The translations under genes and the position numbers were made by a program. From Bin87 sp965116565 (GTDB lineage: Bacteria > Chloroflexota > Dehalococcoidia > Lucifugimonadales > UBA3495): a DNA stretch of 64,000 nt. The DNA lies in the NCBI GenBank assembly GCA_965116565.1, contig OZ220699.1:3348001-3412000 (forward strand). Reading direction: 5' to 3'. The notes under the pieces were generated by a model that saw only the letters and a list, made by a program, of their open reading frames with translations, had not been told where the DNA came from and ran no database searches. How positions within the stretch are numbered: position 1 is the first letter of the stretch; the number at the start of each line of letters is the position of its first letter. Below are positions 1 through 9,237 of the stretch, in pieces.

Positions 1-2
1 TG

Positions 3-1403
3 TCCGAGGTCGCCGGCACCACCCGCGACCGGTTGATCTCCCGAGCCTCCTGGAAGGGCCGCCCATTCCTGCTCGTTGACACCGGCGGGCTGGAGGACGA
101 CCCCGAGGGCAACATCCCCCTGCGCGTCCAGCAGCAGGCGGACATGGCGATGGGCGCCGCCGACCTCATCGTGTTCCTCACCGACGCCATCCAGGGCCTC
201 ACCGCCACCGACGAAGCCGTCGCTCAGCGGCTCCGGCGCACCAACAAGCCCGTGATTCTGGCAGTCAACAAGGTGGACAACGACCGTCGCGAACTCGCCG
301 CCAGCGAGTTCTACGCCCTGGGCCTGACCGACACGGCTTTCATATCCGCTTACCACAACTACGGCATTTACGACCTGCTCGAACGCATCGTCGACCTGTT
401 GCCGACCCCGGAATTCGTAGAGTTGTGGGACTACGAAAACGACATCCCCGACGATGACGTCGACGACTGGACGGAAGCTGGGGATACGGCTGACGCAGCC
501 GCCGATCCGGAACCGCAATACGTTCCGCCAACCGAAATGCGCCTCGCCATCGTCGGCCGAACCAACGTCGGCAAATCGCTCCTCACCAACACCATCATCG
601 GCGAGGAGCGCAGCATCGTCAGCCCCGTGGCCGGCACCACCCGTGACGCCCTGGATACCGAGGTTTCCTACCGGGACCACACCATCACCCTGGTTGACAC
701 CGCCGGCATCCGACGACCCGGTCAGATCGAGCGCGGCATCGAACGGTACAGCGTCCTGCGCGCGGTCAACGCAGTGCGGCGCAGCGACATCACGCTCCTG
801 ATCACCGACGCCACCGAGCTCGCGACCGCCCAGGACGCCCACATCGCCGGCCTGGCCTGGGACACCAGTCGCGGCCTCATCGTGGTGGTGAACAAGTGGG
901 ACCTGGTGAACCGCAACCGTTTCCGCATGGAGCGTGTCCTGCACCGCGTCCAGGAACGCCTGCACTTCATGTCCTACGTCCCCGTCTGCTTCACCTCCGC
1001 CCTCACCGGTGAGGGCATCGAGGACCTGCTGGACACCGCGCTGTCCCTGTGGCAGGAGCGCCAGAAGCGGGTGCCGTTCCGAGATTTGCAGTACCTCCTG
1101 GCCGACGCCGTCTCGACGCACACCCCGCCGTCCCAGCGCGGCAACATTCGTAATCGCCTGCGCATCCGCCGGGTCCGGCAGGTTGGCGTCAACCCGCCGA
1201 CGTTCGCGTTCAGCGTCAACGACCCCAAGCTGGTCCACTTCTCGTATCGCCGCTATCTCGAAAACCGGATACGGGACCGCTTCGGATTTGACCGCACCCA
1301 CCTTCGGTTGATCTTCAGGCCCGAGCGGGACGATCGCACTCCCCGTTCCGGAGTACGTTCGCCACGGGCAAACTCCGTGCGCAGGACCAGAAACGAACGA
1401 TGA
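3..1403 (+). CDS. der: Ribosome biogenesis GTPase Der (EngA), 5' end cut by window edge
   Basis: This is a tandem-GTPase factor that acts in 50S subunit assembly. The reading frame is already open at base 3, where the switch I motif VAGTTRDR of the first G domain is read, so the first P-loop (about 30 residues) lies outside the window. DTGG (G3) and NKVD (G4) of domain 1 follow. The second G domain starts with GRTNVGKS at 555-578 and continues with GTTRD, DTAGIRR and NKWD. The C-terminal KH-like domain runs from about 1060 to the end and finishes in a basic tail. The acidic linker between the G domains (about 440-510) is usual for the family. The TTG at 33 is not a real start because homology continues upstream. 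The stop overlaps the plsY start (ATGA), so the two are co-transcribed. Confidence 0.95.
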   Translation, partial: SEVAGTTRDRLISRASWKGRPFLLVDTGGLEDDPEGNIPLRVQQQADMAMGAADLIVFLTDAIQGLTATDEAVAQRLRRTNKPVILAVNKVDNDRRELAASEFYALGLTDTAFISAYHNYGIYDLLERIVDLLPTPEFVELWDYENDIPDDDVDDWTEAGDTADAAADPEPQYVPPTEMRLAIVGRTNVGKSLLTNTIIGEERSIVSPVAGTTRDALDTEVSYRDHTITLVDTAGIRRPGQIERGIERYSVLRAVNAVRRSDITLLITDATELATAQDAHIAGLAWDTSRGLIVVVNKWDLVNRNRFRMERVLHRVQERLHFMSYVPVCFTSALTGEGIEDLLDTALSLWQERQKRVPFRDLQYLLADAVSTHTPPSQRGNIRNRLRIRRVRQVGVNPPTFAFSVNDPKLVHFSYRRYLENRIRDRFGFDRTHLRLIFRPERDDRTPRSGVRSPRANSVRRTRNER

Positions 1404-2128
1404 CGGCAACCCGCCGGCCGAGCCCCGCATCGTGGGCCATGCTCTCAGCGACCCCCTTGCTTTGCGCCGCCGGCGTCGTCCTGGCGGTGTTCGCGGCGGA
1501 CATCTCGCCGGTGGTCCGCTACGCCGCCGTGTGCGCGCTGGCCTACCTGGTCGGCTCACTGTCGTGGGGATACATGCTCGTCGACCTCGTCATGGGTGAG
1601 GACATCCGCGATTTCGGCAGCGGACGCACCGGCATGTCGAACATCCTGCGCACTGCCGGAGGCAAGGCCGCGGCCCTCGTGTTCGTCCTCGACGCCGGCA
1701 AGGCGGTCCTCATCGTGTTGCTGGCCCGCAGCGTCACCGGATCCGTGCAGGCTGAAGTCGCCGCAGCGTTGTTGGCGTTGTGCGGGCACAACTGGCCGGT
1801 ATATCTGGGGTTCCGCGGCGGTCGTGGAATCATGCCCGGATTTGGCGGGCTCTCGGTGATGGCCCCCTGGGTGGCGGTGGCCGGCGGAACTTTGTTCCTG
1901 GTGGTCACCCTGTCCACCCGAATCCTGTCGCTGGGCAGCATCGTCGGAACCCTCGCCGTCGCGTTGGTGAGCCTGGCGCTGACCCTGGTGATCGGCCACC
2001 ACCAGCTTTATACGCTCTACGCCTTCGTGGGCGGCGCCCTCATCATCTGGCAGCACCGCGACAACATCCGTCGCATCGCCAACGGAACGGAGCGCCGGCT
2101 CGGCATCCCCGGGCTTCGCAACCGCTGA
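1400..2128 (+). CDS. plsY: Glycerol-3-phosphate acyltransferase PlsY family
   Basis: This is an integral membrane enzyme that transfers acyl groups from acyl-phosphate to glycerol-3-phosphate, the first step of phospholipid synthesis. The family motifs are visible. They are GSLSWGYML followed by the glycine-rich FGSGRTGMSNILR (motif 1), then GHNWPVYLGFRGGRG (motif 2), then the WQHRDNIRRI region near the C-terminus (motif 3). At 242 residues it is longer than the usual roughly 200 because of an N-terminal extension of about 40 residues with an extra hydrophobic segment. R replaces the more usual K in the FKGGKG motif. The ATG overlaps the der stop by 4 bases, and der-plsY adjacency is known in Chloroflexota. 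Confidence 0.88.
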   Translation: MTATRRPSPASWAMLSATPLLCAAGVVLAVFAADISPVVRYAAVCALAYLVGSLSWGYMLVDLVMGEDIRDFGSGRTGMSNILRTAGGKAAALVFVLDAGKAVLIVLLARSVTGSVQAEVAAALLALCGHNWPVYLGFRGGRGIMPGFGGLSVMAPWVAVAGGTLFLVVTLSTRILSLGSIVGTLAVALVSLALTLVIGHHQLYTLYAFVGGALIIWQHRDNIRRIANGTERRLGIPGLRNR

Positions 2129-2173
2129 CCGCCGGCGCACTGCCCAATCATCTCCCGATGGTCGCTTTGCGGG

Positions 2174-2201
2174 TTGGCGCGCGCGAATCCTGTGCTAAAC
2201 T
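2174..2201 (+). promoter_or_regulatory. Candidate promoter upstream of the moxR operon
   Basis: TTGGCG at 2174-2179 is separated by 16 bases from TAAACT at 2196-2201, which is preceded by TGTGC. A very similar GTGCTAAAAT box precedes the tRNA-Asn gene and the ABC binding-protein gene in this window. This is inferred from sequence only. Confidence 0.35.
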
Positions 2202-2235
2202 GCACATAATCACCGGATCTGACGGGTAAACGACA

Positions 2236-3222
2236 GTGCAAAACACCATCGATTCCACCGCATCAGGCGTCTCTCAGTCCATTGTTGAAGCAACCGCGGT
2301 CGCTCATCGCATCGCGGCCAACGTCGCCAACGTCATCATCGGCAAGAACGACGTCATCGAGCAGGCTCTTGCCGCCCTGATCGCCGACGGCCATATCCTG
2401 GTCGAGGACGTTCCGGGCGTGGGCAAGACCATGCTGGCCCGTTCCCTCGCGGTGTCCATCGGCGGCACCTTCTCCCGCATCCAGTTCACCCCCGACCTGC
2501 TGCCCAGCGACGTCACGGGGGTGTCCGTTTACAACCAGGGCACGGGTGATTTCAACTTCAGGTCCGGCCCCATATCGGCCCAGTTGGTCCTCGCCGACGA
2601 AATCAACCGCGCCACCCCGAAAACCCAGTCTGCGCTGCTGGAGGCAATGGAAGAGCGGCAGGTTACGGTGGACGGCGTTACCCACCAGTTGCCGGCTCCA
2701 TTCCTGGTCATCGCCACCCAGAACTCCATCGAATATGAGGGGACGTTCCCGCTCCCGGAAGCTCAACTCGACCGGTTCCTCATGCGTATCAACGTGGGCT
2801 ACCCCCTGTTCAGCGAGGAAATGACCATCATCGCGCAGCAGGAATTCTCCCACCCGATTCAGGAACTCGAACCCGTGGCGGCCCCCGAGGACGTGATCCA
2901 TCTCCAGCAGGCTGCCCAGGGCGTGTACGTGGACAACCTCGTGCGCGAGTACCTGGTGTCCCTGTCCGACGCTACCCGTTCCCACCAGGACGCCGCCCTG
3001 GGAGCGTCGCCGCGCGCCTCCCTCGGCCTCTTTCGCACGGGACGGGCCCTGGCCATGATACGGGGCCGCGACTACGTGCTCCCCGACGACATCAAGGAAT
3101 TGGCCGTCCCCGTCCTGGCCCATCGCGTCGTCCTGACTCCGGCGGCCCGCATGCGCGGCGTCCGGCCCGAGCGGCTGGTCTCCGAGGTGCTGAACACCGT
3201 GGCCGTCCCGGGAGCCGGATAA
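2236..3222 (+). CDS. MoxR-family AAA+ ATPase
   Basis: This is a MoxR-type AAA+ chaperone ATPase, a family that usually helps mature or activate partner proteins encoded alongside. The Walker A GVGKT is at residues 61-65. Walker B and its neighbourhood (LADEINRA), the sensor region (ATQNSIEYEGTFPLPEAQLDRF) and the C-terminal lid follow. The length of 328 residues is typical. The start is a GTG. DUF58 and transglutaminase genes follow at short distance (40 and 7 bases), which is the classic MoxR-DUF58-TgpA arrangement, so a role in assembling or regulating that membrane system is likely. The substrate is unknown. Confidence 0.92.
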   Translation: MQNTIDSTASGVSQSIVEATAVAHRIAANVANVIIGKNDVIEQALAALIADGHILVEDVPGVGKTMLARSLAVSIGGTFSRIQFTPDLLPSDVTGVSVYNQGTGDFNFRSGPISAQLVLADEINRATPKTQSALLEAMEERQVTVDGVTHQLPAPFLVIATQNSIEYEGTFPLPEAQLDRFLMRINVGYPLFSEEMTIIAQQEFSHPIQELEPVAAPEDVIHLQQAAQGVYVDNLVREYLVSLSDATRSHQDAALGASPRASLGLFRTGRALAMIRGRDYVLPDDIKELAVPVLAHRVVLTPAARMRGVRPERLVSEVLNTVAVPGAG

Positions 3223-3262
3223 CTCCCACAGACCGAGAGCGCCCGACCCACCAGGCTGCACG

Positions 3263-4573
3263 ATGCGCTACACGATCCGCAAGTTAATCAGCGAGCACCG
3301 GCGCAAGATCCTCTTTGGCCTGCTGATCCTGGCCGTGTTGTTCTATGCCCTGGGTACGGGCTTCCCGTTTTTCTACCGGCTGTTGTTCACGCTGATCGCC
3401 CTGTTGGCGATAGGGTACGGTTGGGCTTGGCTCAACCTGCGTGGGCTGGAGGTGCGCCTGTTCCGGGTGGGCACCCGTGGGCATATCGGAGAGTATCTGG
3501 ACGGCCAGGTCCAACTCGTGAACCACACTCGCATGCCCAAATCCTGGCTGGAAATCGCAGAGGACACCGACCTGCCCCAGCCGGGCGGCCGCACCGTGGC
3601 GCTCATCAAGGGCCAGCTCAGGTCCTTCCGCATCGCCACCTACCTTTCCCGTCGCGGCGTGTACCGCACCGGCCGGCTGCGGGTGACCGCCCGGGATCCC
3701 TACGGCCTCTTCCGGCTGACCCGCTCCTACCTCGACTACCAGACGTTCACCGTCCTGCCGCAAACCGTCCCGCTCCCGGACCTCGACCGGCGTTTCGCCA
3801 ATCTGCCCAGCGACAGCGTTTTCTCCCGCCGCACTCCGGCCATCACCCCGGAATCGTCCACCGTGCGCGACTACGCCCACGGCGACAGCTTGCGGCGCAT
3901 CCATTGGCCCTACACCGCTCGTATGAATCGTCTCATGGTCAAGGAGTTCGACATCGGCGTGTCCGCCCAGGCCTGGGCCGTGCTCGACATGGAACGCCGC
4001 TCCCACCTGGGTGAAGCGCCGGACAACACCGAGGAACTCGCCGTCACCGTCGCCGCGTCGCTGGTCCGCCACTGGGACGAGTCCGCCACGCCGGCCGGCC
4101 TGGCCGCCAACGGCGCCGAATCCTGGATGCTCCGGCCCGACCGTCGCCCGGCCCAACTTGGCGTGCTCATGGAGTCGTTGGCCGGCCTCCACGCCGACGG
4201 TTCCCTGCCGCTGGAACGGTTCCTGCAGGATCTCCGCCCGCACCTGTCCGGTTTCAACACCTTGATGATCATCACGCCATCCCGTCGGCCCGAGTGGGTA
4301 TCCGTGCTGGTGGGCATGCGCCGGCAGGGCGTCAACGTCGCTGTCTGTTATATCGACCCCGCCACGTTCGTCGATGGCGACGCCGGCTCGCTGACCGGCC
4401 CCACCGGCCAGACCACCGCCGATTACCTGTCGCAGCACGACATCCCCGTGTACATGGTGGGCCGCGGCGACGACATCAACCTGCAATTGTCGAGCCCGCT
4501 GACGCCCCGTAACACCCCCGCCGGCGAACGCTCAAACGAAACCGAACGCATCGCCCAACCGGCCGCAGTATGA
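3263..4573 (+). CDS. DUF58 domain-containing membrane protein
   Basis: Residues about 12-55 form two closely spaced membrane segments. They are followed by a soluble beta-rich region and then the DUF58 signature around 3870-3950 (DYAHGDSLRRIHWPYTAR, then LMVKEFD), which is the metal-ion-dependent-adhesion-site-like domain related to vWA. The length of 436 residues fits the family. It lies between moxR and the transglutaminase gene. In related clusters DUF58 proteins are thought to be partners of MoxR ATPases. The biochemical function is not established. Confidence 0.88.
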   Translation: MRYTIRKLISEHRRKILFGLLILAVLFYALGTGFPFFYRLLFTLIALLAIGYGWAWLNLRGLEVRLFRVGTRGHIGEYLDGQVQLVNHTRMPKSWLEIAEDTDLPQPGGRTVALIKGQLRSFRIATYLSRRGVYRTGRLRVTARDPYGLFRLTRSYLDYQTFTVLPQTVPLPDLDRRFANLPSDSVFSRRTPAITPESSTVRDYAHGDSLRRIHWPYTARMNRLMVKEFDIGVSAQAWAVLDMERRSHLGEAPDNTEELAVTVAASLVRHWDESATPAGLAANGAESWMLRPDRRPAQLGVLMESLAGLHADGSLPLERFLQDLRPHLSGFNTLMIITPSRRPEWVSVLVGMRRQGVNVAVCYIDPATFVDGDAGSLTGPTGQTTADYLSQHDIPVYMVGRGDDINLQLSSPLTPRNTPAGERSNETERIAQPAAV

Positions 4574-4580
4574 TTCCGTT

Positions 4581-7124
4581 ATGGTAACCGCCACCACAAC
4601 CGCACCGCCGTGGTCCCGGCCCATCTCCGACGAGGGCCTCGTCAACAGAGCGGCCGGCTCCATGTTGCAGCGCCTGCTCTGGGTTCTGTACCTGCTCCGT
4701 CCGCCCGATGGCTGGATCGCCGCCGGCCTGCTCGCGGTGAACATGGTCATCGTGGTGTGGTCCGTCGAAGTCGCGGACTGGGCTCCCACGCCGGCCCTGG
4801 CGCTGACCATCCTGCTGGCCGTATTCACCGCGCTGATCCTCACCAGGATCCGCCTCTGGGCCGCCGTGTTGATTCCCCTCGGCCTGCTGATCGGCGCGGG
4901 CGTCATCATCTGGCAGTTCACCGCCTCTCCACCCCACGAACTGCGCATCGCATCCACTGCGGAGCTGTTCAGCCGCCTCTGGGACTGGGTGCTGGCCGCG
5001 CGCCACGAGGGCATCAGTGTCGACCCGCTGCCCTTCGCCGTCGGCCTGTTGATCTCGGCCTGGTTGTCCGGATTCCTGGCCGGCTGGGTGTTTTTCAGGT
5101 ACCGGAACTTCTGGGGAGTATTCGCCCTGGGTTCCCTGGGCCTGCTCTCCAACCTCACCTTCCTCCCCGAGCACGCCAGCATCTACCTGGGCATATACAT
5201 CTTTACGGGCCTGCTGCTGGTCGGCTGGGTCCAATCTGTCCGGTCCAGGCAGCGGTGGGATGAGGATCGCCATGTGTACGACGGCCATCTCGGCATCCTC
5301 ACCATCAGCGACACCGTCCTGGTCGCTCTCGTCGCATTGCTCATCGCGTTCCTGATACCGTCCGGAGGCCAATGGGGTCCGGCCAACGCCGTCTACAACT
5401 ACACCCGGTCGCCGCTGATCCAGTGGGAAGAGGACTTCAATCGCCTGTTCGCCGGCCTGCCGGCCCGGCGCCCCCTGCCCTATCGCATCTGGGGCGACAC
5501 CATGGCCTTCCAGGGCACGATCAACCCCACCAACACCCCGGTCCTCCAGGTGAATTCCGCCGTGCCCCTCTACTGGAAGGCGCGTTCCTATCCCACCTAC
5601 ACCCACGAGGGTTGGCTGTCCGAAGGCACGGTTCTCAAGGAACCGGGGTGGCAGCCCGACTACAGCGTCCCAAGTGCGGAGCAGGAGCGTTTCAACGTCA
5701 CCTTCGAGGTCGTCCCCAAATACGACAGCCGCAGCCTGTTCGCCGGCGGCCAGACCCTCGGCGCCAACCGCGACATCCGTATCGAGACCTTCGACTCTCC
5801 TCGCTACGTGATCGATCCCCACCTTGGTGAGGGAGCCGAAGAGCTTCCGGCGCCGTTGCGGCAGGCCGTGGCCGGCGTGCGCTCCGCCGTGGCCCAGGAC
5901 GCCTACGCATCCGACCAGGCCATCGCTTCCGCTATCCCCGGAGCGTTCCAGTTGGAGATGATCGAGCGCGAGGACGACGGAAGCGTGGTGAGCGCCACCA
6001 TCGGCGAGATCGTGCCCGCTCAACCGGATGTGCTCGCCGTGCGCGCATCCGGCGGCAACGCCGGCTCCGGCGATCCCTACCAGTTGACCGCCTCCGTCTC
6101 CTCAGCCGAGCCCGAGCACCTGCGTGAGGTCGAGCAGGAATACCCGACCTGGGCCTGGATCCGTTACACCCAACTGCCGGACGACATGCCGCCGCGCGTC
6201 TCGCAACTGGCCCGCGATATCACCGCCGGCGCCGACAACCCCTACGACAAGGCCAGGGCGGTTGAAACCTGGCTCAAAACCAGTCTCACCTACAATCTGG
6301 CCATCGACCCCCCTCCGTTTGGCTCCGACGGCGTCGACCATTTCCTGTTCGAAAGCAGGGAGGGTTACAGCGAATATTTCGGCTCCGCGATGACCGTCCT
6401 CATGCGCAGCCTGGGCATTCCCGCCCGCATGACCACCGGTTACACCACCGGCAATCTGGTCGACGGCTCCAACCTGTACCTGGTGTCCGACCGCCACAGC
6501 CACGGCTGGTCCGAGGTGTACTTCCCCGGATACGGTTGGATCCCCTTCGAGCCTACTCCCGGCAAGGAGATTCCCATTGCAGTGCCGCCGGAGGAGCAGG
6601 CCGCCATGGCCGCCCTCCGAGCCGGCAGCGAGGGCTCCGGAGAACTCCCCTGCGAAATCGAAGAGGACTGCGAAGAGCCGGACATCTCCCTGGACCCCAA
6701 CAACCTGCCGACTCCCGCAAACCCGACCACTGCCCTGTGGAACGCTGCCCGCGACGCCATGCCGTGGGCCGTCGGAATCGGCGGCGCTCTCCTGCTGCTG
6801 GTCGGCTCCGCGTGGCTGGCGTGGAGCTTCCTGCTGGCCACCCCGCGCGATGCGTCGATAACCTACCTGCGCCTGCGGCGGCTGGGCAGATTCGCCACCC
6901 TCGCGCCCGCGCAGCACCAGACGCCGCATCAGTGGGCCGCGAAAATCGCCGACGCGTTGCCCGAGCAGAGGTCAGATGTGCAGCGCATCGTCGATGCCTA
7001 TACCCTCCGCACCTATTCGGGACGCTCATTCGAGAAACCCGATGACGGCAACGATGTCGCCGACGCGTGGCACTCCGTCCGTTTCCCGCTGCTCTGGTAT
7101 GGCCTCCGCCGGCGCGAAGCCTGA
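4581..7124 (+). CDS. TgpA-like membrane transglutaminase-fold protein with Ser in place of the catalytic Cys
   Basis: The N-terminus has about seven hydrophobic segments (residues 20-270, DUF3488/TgpA-like). A large extracytoplasmic region follows, then a transglutaminase core at about residues 550-660, a transmembrane helix at about 730-750 and a DUF4129-like cytoplasmic tail. In the core the expected GYCEYFASA motif reads GYSEYFGSA, so the nucleophile is Ser597 (codon AGC at 6369-6371). The catalytic His is kept as His641 in HSHGW. The usual Asp of the FDPTP motif is Glu657 in FEPTP. It may therefore be a pseudoenzyme or have altered chemistry. It is the last gene of the MoxR-DUF58 operon, 7 bases after DUF58. 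Confidence 0.85.
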   Translation: MVTATTTAPPWSRPISDEGLVNRAAGSMLQRLLWVLYLLRPPDGWIAAGLLAVNMVIVVWSVEVADWAPTPALALTILLAVFTALILTRIRLWAAVLIPLGLLIGAGVIIWQFTASPPHELRIASTAELFSRLWDWVLAARHEGISVDPLPFAVGLLISAWLSGFLAGWVFFRYRNFWGVFALGSLGLLSNLTFLPEHASIYLGIYIFTGLLLVGWVQSVRSRQRWDEDRHVYDGHLGILTISDTVLVALVALLIAFLIPSGGQWGPANAVYNYTRSPLIQWEEDFNRLFAGLPARRPLPYRIWGDTMAFQGTINPTNTPVLQVNSAVPLYWKARSYPTYTHEGWLSEGTVLKEPGWQPDYSVPSAEQERFNVTFEVVPKYDSRSLFAGGQTLGANRDIRIETFDSPRYVIDPHLGEGAEELPAPLRQAVAGVRSAVAQDAYASDQAIASAIPGAFQLEMIEREDDGSVVSATIGEIVPAQPDVLAVRASGGNAGSGDPYQLTASVSSAEPEHLREVEQEYPTWAWIRYTQLPDDMPPRVSQLARDITAGADNPYDKARAVETWLKTSLTYNLAIDPPPFGSDGVDHFLFESREGYSEYFGSAMTVLMRSLGIPARMTTGYTTGNLVDGSNLYLVSDRHSHGWSEVYFPGYGWIPFEPTPGKEIPIAVPPEEQAAMAALRAGSEGSGELPCEIEEDCEEPDISLDPNNLPTPANPTTALWNAARDAMPWAVGIGGALLLLVGSAWLAWSFLLATPRDASITYLRLRRLGRFATLAPAQHQTPHQWAAKIADALPEQRSDVQRIVDAYTLRTYSGRSFEKPDDGNDVADAWHSVRFPLLWYGLRRREA

Positions 7125-7167
7125 CCCCACCGGGCCGTAAACTCCACAGGCGCCGCTCTCCGCGGGC

Positions 7168-7698
7168 ATGACCATGAGCAATTCAGCCGCGCTCTACCGG
7201 TGCCTCCACGAATCCCCCGTCGGCTGGATCGCCCTGCTGGGTTCCGACCGGGGTTTGCGTCGCTTGAGCCTCCAGCCCGAACCCCAGGATGCCCTGGCCG
7301 GATTGGGCGATGATGCTCTGCTGGCCGAGGACAACCCCGATGCGTTCGCCGACGTCCTGTTAGCCCTCAACGACTATTTCGCCGGGGACACGTCAGCGCC
7401 CCAGCGAATCAGGGTGGATCTGTCCGGTGCGTCTCCTTTCTTCAGCGCGGCATGGGACGCGTGCTGTTCAATACCGCCCGGTGAGACCCGCTCCTACCAG
7501 TGGCTCGCGGAAGCGGCCGGCAGCCCCAAAGCCTCCCGCGCTGCCGGACAGGCCATGGCGAAAAATCCCCTGCCGCTCGTGATACCGTGCCACCGGGTCG
7601 TGGGCAGCAACGGCAGCCTACACGGCTACGGCGGCGGGGGCGTCGGCGTCAAGGCCCGCCTCCTGGAACTGGAACGGCTGCAGCGGCCACTGTTATAG
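7168..7698 (+). CDS. ogt: Methylated-DNA--protein-cysteine S-methyltransferase
   Basis: This enzyme repairs O6-alkylguanine by irreversible transfer of the alkyl group to its own cysteine. The hallmark IPCHRVVGSNG is present with the acceptor at Cys141, together with the helix-turn-helix region (IPPGETRSYQWLAEAAGSPKASRAAGQAM) and the C-terminal GYGGG-KARLLELE segment. The length of 176 residues matches Ogt-type proteins with a short N-terminal domain and no Ada regulatory domain. It lies 43 bases after the transglutaminase gene and may be read through from that operon. ogt versus adaB naming is not resolvable by eye. Confidence 0.9.
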   Translation: MTMSNSAALYRCLHESPVGWIALLGSDRGLRRLSLQPEPQDALAGLGDDALLAEDNPDAFADVLLALNDYFAGDTSAPQRIRVDLSGASPFFSAAWDACCSIPPGETRSYQWLAEAAGSPKASRAAGQAMAKNPLPLVIPCHRVVGSNGSLHGYGGGGVGVKARLLELERLQRPLL

Positions 7699-7823
7699 GA
7701 ACCCTTCGCGACCCGTGCGGCTTGTTGCGGCGGCCGGGTCTTGCCGTTATCCTTGACGCCAGCAATCAGCGGCTGACCATCCAGACCTATCTATCCAACC
7801 GCGCGTCGGCAGGAGGTTCCACC

Positions 7824-8273
7824 ATGGCAGGTCAAAAATTCACTTCGTGGGTGCATGGCTCCGCGATGACGGGAGAGTATCTGAACCGCATCACGGCCGT
7901 GCGCCACTGCGGCCCGTTCGTCCGAATCGAAGGCAATGAGGGACAGAATACCTGGCTCCACTTCGCCATTCCCACCCCCACCGTGCAGAACGGCAACCGC
8001 ACCAGGGCCGAATCTGTGGCCGTCTCGTTCCGCGCCCGGTCCCACGCCAACGTGGCCGAGGTGCTGGTGTACGACGGCGAGAAGATCATCGCCGAGCATC
8101 TTGGAATGGCAATCAAGGGCGACAACCTGGACGCCAGCTTCGACATACCGGACAGCCCCGAGGTCGATCGGGGGATCAACGTCGTGGTCGGCGTTACCTT
8201 CGACCAGGGCGCGCCCGACATCCGCTCCATGCAGGTGGAGATCGTCGGCGTGGGCGTGAATTTCGAGGGCTAG
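7824..8273 (+). CDS. Conserved hypothetical protein, beta-rich, 149 aa
   Basis: I do not recognise the family. The start is set by an excellent ribosome binding site, AGGAGG at 7811-7816, seven bases before the ATG. The frame extends further upstream but runs inside ogt. The protein has no signal peptide or membrane segment. Alternating hydrophobic strands and Gly/Asp turns (for example VAEVLVYDGEKIIAEHLG) suggest a compact beta-sandwich, and SFRARSHANVAEVLVYDG looks like a lectin or jelly-roll-type strand pattern, which is inference only. A hairpin terminator follows at 8302. Confidence 0.7.
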   Translation: MAGQKFTSWVHGSAMTGEYLNRITAVRHCGPFVRIEGNEGQNTWLHFAIPTPTVQNGNRTRAESVAVSFRARSHANVAEVLVYDGEKIIAEHLGMAIKGDNLDASFDIPDSPEVDRGINVVVGVTFDQGAPDIRSMQVEIVGVGVNFEG

Positions 8274-8301
8274 GCAACCCCGCAGAGCGCCAACAGCAAG
8301 A

Positions 8302-8326
8302 GGGGCGGGTGGCAATCACCCACCCC
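8302..8326. terminator. Hairpin terminator between converging genes
   Basis: GGGGCGGGTG and CACCCACCCC pair around a five-base loop with a single C-A mismatch, followed on the plus strand by a pyrimidine run (TTCCTTCC). It sits between the plus-strand gene ending at 8273 and the minus-strand gene ending at 8482. Confidence 0.55.
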
Positions 8327-8481
8327 TTCCTTCCTGGTGTATCCCGCCATTGCGCCCGTCACCTTGGGCCTTCCCCAATATCGTCAACCGAGCAGCCATC
8401 CGCCCACGGTGAGCCTGACGAACCGCGAGCGGAAAGCGGCGGGGAAAGCCTCACACCATCGCGGCTCTCTGTTCGCACGCG

Positions 8482-8769
8482 CTACACACCGTCCACGATC
8501 ATCACGTTCGAAATGGTCGACGCAATGCGCAGTTCCTTCGGGCCCGCGTAGTCGTCCGAGTAGTACCAGCCTTTCGCCTTCTCCAGGCTGTCGAACTCCA
8601 GCACCACCGTCCGGCGCTCGGGCTGGTCGCCTTCCACCACCGACACTTCGCCCCCGCGCGCCAGGTACCTGCCCCCGTGCTTCTCGATGGTTGCCGGAAC
8701 CTGCCCGCGATAAACCTCGAACTTCTCGGGATCCGTAACCTCAATCGTGGCAATGATATAAGCGGCCAT
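8482..8769 (-). CDS. DUF1330 family protein
   Basis: This is a small dimeric alpha-beta-barrel protein of the DUF1330 family (95 residues, the usual length). The pattern AAYIIATIEVTDPEKFEVYR, a central KHGGRYLARGGE, and FDSLEKAKGWYYSDDY are diagnostic of the family. No catalytic role has been firmly assigned to these proteins. The ATG is preceded by GGAGTG. The gene stands alone, ending toward the ogt-side terminator. Confidence 0.85.
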   Translation of the reverse strand: MAAYIIATIEVTDPEKFEVYRGQVPATIEKHGGRYLARGGEVSVVEGDQPERRTVVLEFDSLEKAKGWYYSDDYAGPKELRIASTISNVMIVDGV

Positions 8770-8817
8770 GGATGCACTCCTTGCTCATTCTGGGCAGGGT
8801 TATCAGATAAGGCAAAG

Positions 8818-9237
8818 TTATCGGTGCTCAATAACTTGGACGACGGGATCGCCAACGGAGACATAGCTGTCTCGCTCTTGCAGGTCCTCGTAAGACGATT
8901 CGAAAGACCCATTGGCCTTGAGCGTTTCGTAACGGGTTTCCCATACCGGCGCACTGAACAGCCTGGCATTTCCGATGTCCACCCGCTTTGAGCGGAAGGT
9001 AGCGGCGATGGAAAATTTGCTGTCCACACGGTTCACTTTTACCTGGGTCTTGGGCAAAGTGAACGAGCCCAGCTTATCGCCAGTATCCGGATCAACGATT
9101 TCATACCCATCGCCAGACAATATTTCGAATATCATGCCGGATACCACACCTTGCTCTATACCGACATTCAAAGCCACTTCGCGTGAATTGAGAATTTTCG
9201 CCACTTTCCCATTGATGGGTTTAACCTGAGTCGTCAT
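8818..9237 (-). CDS. Hypothetical protein, 139 aa, second gene of a two-gene unit
   Basis: I do not recognise the family. The chosen ATG (protein begins MTTQVKPINGKV) has GGGTGG upstream and overlaps the end of the membrane-protein gene by 17 bases, so translation is probably coupled. The frame can be extended further upstream, but that would run deep into the neighbour. The sequence is beta-rich with GIEQGVVSGMIFEILSGDG and a conserved-looking VDPDTGDKLGSF segment. This resembles the OB or flagellar-assembly-T-like domains that bind other proteins, although that is only a resemblance. There is no signal peptide. Confidence 0.6.
   Translation of the reverse strand: MTTQVKPINGKVAKILNSREVALNVGIEQGVVSGMIFEILSGDGYEIVDPDTGDKLGSFTLPKTQVKVNRVDSKFSIAATFRSKRVDIGNARLFSAPVWETRYETLKANGSFESSYEDLQERDSYVSVGDPVVQVIEHR

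Noticed and set aside
3284..4486. Long minus-strand open frame (400 codons) opposite DUF58
   Set aside because: A shadow frame with no motif. The plus-strand frame carries the DUF58 signature and lies in a conserved operon.
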